Positions 61,390-64,000 of a DNA stretch of 64,000 nt are shown here, in pieces. The notes under the pieces were generated by a model that was given only the letters and a program-made list of their open reading frames with translations, had not been told where the DNA came from and made no database searches. Origin of the DNA: Bombella mellum. GTDB lineage: Bacteria; Pseudomonadota; Alphaproteobacteria; Acetobacterales; Acetobacteraceae. The position numbers and the translations under genes were made by a program. The DNA is taken from contig NZ_PDLY01000002.1 of the NCBI RefSeq assembly GCF_014048465.1, forward strand, positions 248,001 through 312,000, written 5' to 3'. How positions within the stretch are numbered: position 1 is the first letter of the stretch; every line of letters starts with the position of its first letter.

Positions 61390-63342
61390 ATGGCTTTCAG
61401 ACCGTCCCGCACGACCAGACGAACACAACCTGACCACAAGACCGGGACAGCAGAACGACGTTTTTTCCTGATGCGCCTCTTCCTGCGCCTCAGGAGCTGG
61501 TGGGATGAGCGCAGGGAAAACCCCATGAGCTGGCTGGAAAAAAGCCGGAACCGGCTCGTCTATCTGGGAATGGGGTTCCTCTTCCTGTATGGCGGCGTGG
61601 CACTCAAGGCGCTTTTTGCCACCATACTGGCCCCCATGGCTCCGCTGCCGAACCAGGTCGGCAGCTCCATCCCCGAAATCCCTCACCCTGACCCCAAGGC
61701 CATGGCGGGCAACGGGTTCGTGCTGCCCAACATCAGGCGGGCCAGCATCGTGGACCGCAACGGACAGCCTCTGGCACTCTCCCTGCCCGTCGTGCAGGTC
61801 TATGCCAATCCCATGGAAATCATCGAACCGGAGGACGTGGCAAAAAAACTCCACACGATCCTGCCCACCCTCAACATGCCTGAAACCGTGAGACGGCTGG
61901 GACAGAAGAAGCAGTTCGTCTACATCGCCCGCAACATCGCCCCGACGGACGAGCTGGCCATCAACAATCTGGGCATTCCCGGCCTCTATTTCGAGAATGG
62001 CGAGCAGCGGCACTATCCGCTGGGAAATGTCGCCGCCCAGATACTCGGCGGCGTGGACATCGACAACCGGGGGATCGCCGGTGTGGAGAAATTCTTCAAC
62101 CAGCGTCTCATGCAGGATCATACGCCCCTCCGCCTCTCCATCGACGCCCGTGTCCAGGCGGCCGTCCGGGATGAACTCAACGAGGCGAAACTGCGCTTCC
62201 GGGCCATCGGAGCCTCCGCCATCCTGATGGATGTCCATACCGGCGAAATCCTGGCCATGGTCAGCCTGCCGGACTACGACGCCAACAATTTTGCCCATGC
62301 CGATGACGACGCCCGCTTCAACCGGGCCGTGACGGGCATGTATGAGCCAGGCTCCACCTTCAAGCTCCAGACGGCCGCCATGGCCCTCCAGCTGAAGGTG
62401 GCCCATCCGTGGGACCAGTTCTCCACCACGCCCATCCATGTCGGCCGCTTCACGATTTCCGACCTGAAGACGGACCATTTCGCCCCGTGGCTGGCCCTGC
62501 CTTCCGTCATGGCCTATTCCTCCAACCCGGCCTCGGCCCATATCGCCCTCGATGTCGGCAAGGACCGCCAGCATGAGTGGCTGAAAAACATGGGATTTCT
62601 GGACCGTGTCCCGGTCGAGCTGCCCGAGGCCGGGCGTCCGCTGGTGCCGTCTCTCAAGAACTGGGGTGAAACCACCGTCATGACCGTCGGTTTCGGGCAC
62701 GGCATAGCGGAATCACCCCTGGCCATTGTCCGGGGCACGGCCTGTACGGGCAATGGCGGCTATCTGGTCACGCCCACCCTTCTGGCCCGCGAGCATCTCA
62801 ATGATGATGTCGTCATGGCCGAGGACCAGAAAGGCCCGCACCTCATCTCCACCGAGACATCCAGCCTGCTGCGGCGCATCCTGAGGCTTGTCGTCACCAA
62901 GGGGATCGGCAAGAAAGCCGAAAGTCCCGGCTATCTCGTGGGCGGAAAAACGGGTACGGCTGAAAAGATCGGAGCGCATGGCGGATACCTGAAACATGTC
63001 AACATCACGGCCTTTACCGGCATGTTCCCCATGAATGACCCCAAGTATGCCCTCTATGTCATGCTTGATGCGCCACAGGGAACAGCAGAAACACATGGCT
63101 GGACGACCGCCGGGTGGATCGCCGCCCCGACCTTCTCCCGGATCGTGACACGGACGGCCCCCATGCTGGGCCTCTTCCCCATGGACCAGAACAGGGCGCA
63201 GCAGGTGGACGACCAGCTTGCCCTGGCCCTCACGCCAGCCGTGCCCGCCGGGGTCCGTCATCCGCTTGGCCCGGGGAATGACCCCGGAGCGGCCACCGTC
63301 AACCGTCTGGCCGCCAGACACGGGGCCCACCACGCCCACTGA
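61390..63342 (+). CDS. ftsI: Septal peptidoglycan transpeptidase FtsI (PBP3)
   Basis: A 650-residue class B penicillin-binding protein. The N-terminal cytoplasmic tail is followed by one membrane helix (LVYLGMGFLFLYGGVALKALF), a dimerisation domain beginning RASIVDRNGQPLA, and the transpeptidase domain with S322 in STFK, SSN at 377-379 and KTGT from K520. It crosslinks septal murein. The basic N-terminal ~50 residues are long for the family, so a later ATG (for example 61471 or 61525) is possible. Confidence 0.94.
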   Translation: MAFRPSRTTRRTQPDHKTGTAERRFFLMRLFLRLRSWWDERRENPMSWLEKSRNRLVYLGMGFLFLYGGVALKALFATILAPMAPLPNQVGSSIPEIPHPDPKAMAGNGFVLPNIRRASIVDRNGQPLALSLPVVQVYANPMEIIEPEDVAKKLHTILPTLNMPETVRRLGQKKQFVYIARNIAPTDELAINNLGIPGLYFENGEQRHYPLGNVAAQILGGVDIDNRGIAGVEKFFNQRLMQDHTPLRLSIDARVQAAVRDELNEAKLRFRAIGASAILMDVHTGEILAMVSLPDYDANNFAHADDDARFNRAVTGMYEPGSTFKLQTAAMALQLKVAHPWDQFSTTPIHVGRFTISDLKTDHFAPWLALPSVMAYSSNPASAHIALDVGKDRQHEWLKNMGFLDRVPVELPEAGRPLVPSLKNWGETTVMTVGFGHGIAESPLAIVRGTACTGNGGYLVTPTLLAREHLNDDVVMAEDQKGPHLISTETSSLLRRILRLVVTKGIGKKAESPGYLVGGKTGTAEKIGAHGGYLKHVNITAFTGMFPMNDPKYALYVMLDAPQGTAETHGWTTAGWIAAPTFSRIVTRTAPMLGLFPMDQNRAQQVDDQLALALTPAVPAGVRHPLGPGNDPGAATVNRLAARHGAHHAH

Positions 63343-63381
63343 CGCCGACCACGCACTGCCCCCATCATGAAGGCATCTCTC

Positions 63382-64000
63382 ATGAAACTCTCCTCCCTGC
63401 TCCGCCATCACGGCCTTTCCCAGAACCTCGTCAGTGACCCGGACATCTCCAGCATCACCGCCGACAGCCGGAAAGCGGAAAAGGGCTGCCTTTTCGTGGC
63501 CCTGAAAGGCACGAAACAGGACGGACGGCAGTTCATCCCCCTGGCCATCGCCCAAGGGGCTGCCGCCATCGTGCTGGACGAAACGCCGGGCGAGCACCGG
63601 CCAGCAGAACAGAGCGAGAACGGCCACACGGCCCTCATCATCACCCTGCCTGATCCGGCCCGTTTCCTCGCCCGGACCGCAGCCCTGCTGGCCGGGCCAC
63701 AGCCGGAGCACATCGCCGCCATCACGGGAACGAACGGCAAGAGCAGCACGGCAGACTTCCTCCGTCAGCTCCACCAGCTGCGCCATGAGGAAGCCGCTAG
63801 CCTCGGCACGCTGGGGCTCATCAGTGACGTGGAACTGCCCCCGCTCCCCTCGCTGACCACACCGGATGCCGTCACCCTTGCCAACACCCTGGCGGCCCTG
63901 AAGGCCCGTGGCGTCAGCCATGTTGCCCTGGAGGCTTCCTCTCACGGGCTCCAGCAGCACCGGCTGGATGGCGTTGCCATCACGGCCGCCGCCTTCTCCA
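63382..64000 (+). CDS. murE: UDP-MurNAc-tripeptide synthetase MurE (partial, 3' end outside window)
   Basis: The first ~206 residues of a Mur ligase: MKLSSLLRHHG, the ITADSRKAEKGCLFVALKGTKQDGRQFI substrate-binding motif, P-loop AITGTNGKSST and LEASSHGL. The SSHGL motif and order after ftsI identify MurE. ATG 63382 has AAGG ahead of it; an ATG at 63367 in the same frame is possible. It continues past the window edge. Confidence 0.93.
   Translation, partial: MKLSSLLRHHGLSQNLVSDPDISSITADSRKAEKGCLFVALKGTKQDGRQFIPLAIAQGAAAIVLDETPGEHRPAEQSENGHTALIITLPDPARFLARTAALLAGPQPEHIAAITGTNGKSSTADFLRQLHQLRHEEAASLGTLGLISDVELPPLPSLTTPDAVTLANTLAALKARGVSHVALEASSHGLQQHRLDGVAITAAAFS

Noticed and set aside
61366-62700. 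A 444-codon minus-strand open frame opposite ftsI
   Set aside because: Antisense shadow of a gene with all penicillin-binding-protein motifs.

Overview
The window is a chromosomal segment of an acetic acid bacterium (Acetobacteraceae, Alphaproteobacteria). Supporting signs are a GC-rich core genome, the rpmF-plsX-fabH-ihfA-MerR gene order, GapR, MucR/Ros and LsrB/VtlR-type regulators, and an AlsR/AlsD/AlsS acetoin cluster beside lactate-oxidation (LutABC) genes. The species cannot be named from the sequence alone; an insect- or sugar-associated genus is a guess.

Layout. 1-5.5 kb: a SUF iron-sulfur operon on the minus strand (Rrf2 regulator, sufB, sufC, sufD, sufS, sufT-like). 5.6-9.9 kb: a DUF445 membrane protein and a highly divergent PEP-carboxylase homologue. 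10-13.8 kb: a fluoride riboswitch with a CLC-F type fluoride exporter, then fusA. 13.9-18.5 kb: rpmB, an Atm1-like ABC exporter, a NUDIX protein, an AI-2E family permease and tRNA-Pro. 18.5-24.2 kb: yceD, rpmF, plsX, fabH, ihfA and a MerR protein with a very long repeated coiled-coil tail. 24.3-35.9 kb: bamE, marR, rpsU, a GT39 transferase, lrp/trxB/lsrB, ihfB, mucR, a FUSC permease, a GT4 transferase and a broken fumarylacetoacetate-hydrolase-family gene. 36-38.7 kb: an isolated flagellin gene and rmuC.

38.87-46.84 kb is an AT-rich genomic island. It is bounded by an 18-bp direct repeat of the 3' end of tRNA-Ser(CGA). It carries a tyrosine integrase reading frame with three in-frame TAG codons, an IS remnant, and a three-gene operon: two different large dynamin-like GTPase candidates and a coiled-coil protein with a C-terminal membrane anchor. 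This operon is the best candidate in the window for an undescribed system; an envelope, vesicle or anti-phage role is inference only.

47.2-49 kb: rplU-rpmA-obg. 49-55.6 kb: lutABC behind a Fur-like palindrome, then alsS-alsD with divergent alsR. 55.6-58.7 kb: gapR, zwf, a small membrane protein and RNase P RNA. 59-64 kb: the start of the division and cell-wall (dcw) cluster mraZ-rsmH-ftsL-ftsI-murE, preceded by four 10-bp-spaced MraZ boxes. Most of the window is housekeeping sequence; the accessory content is concentrated in the tRNA-Ser island.
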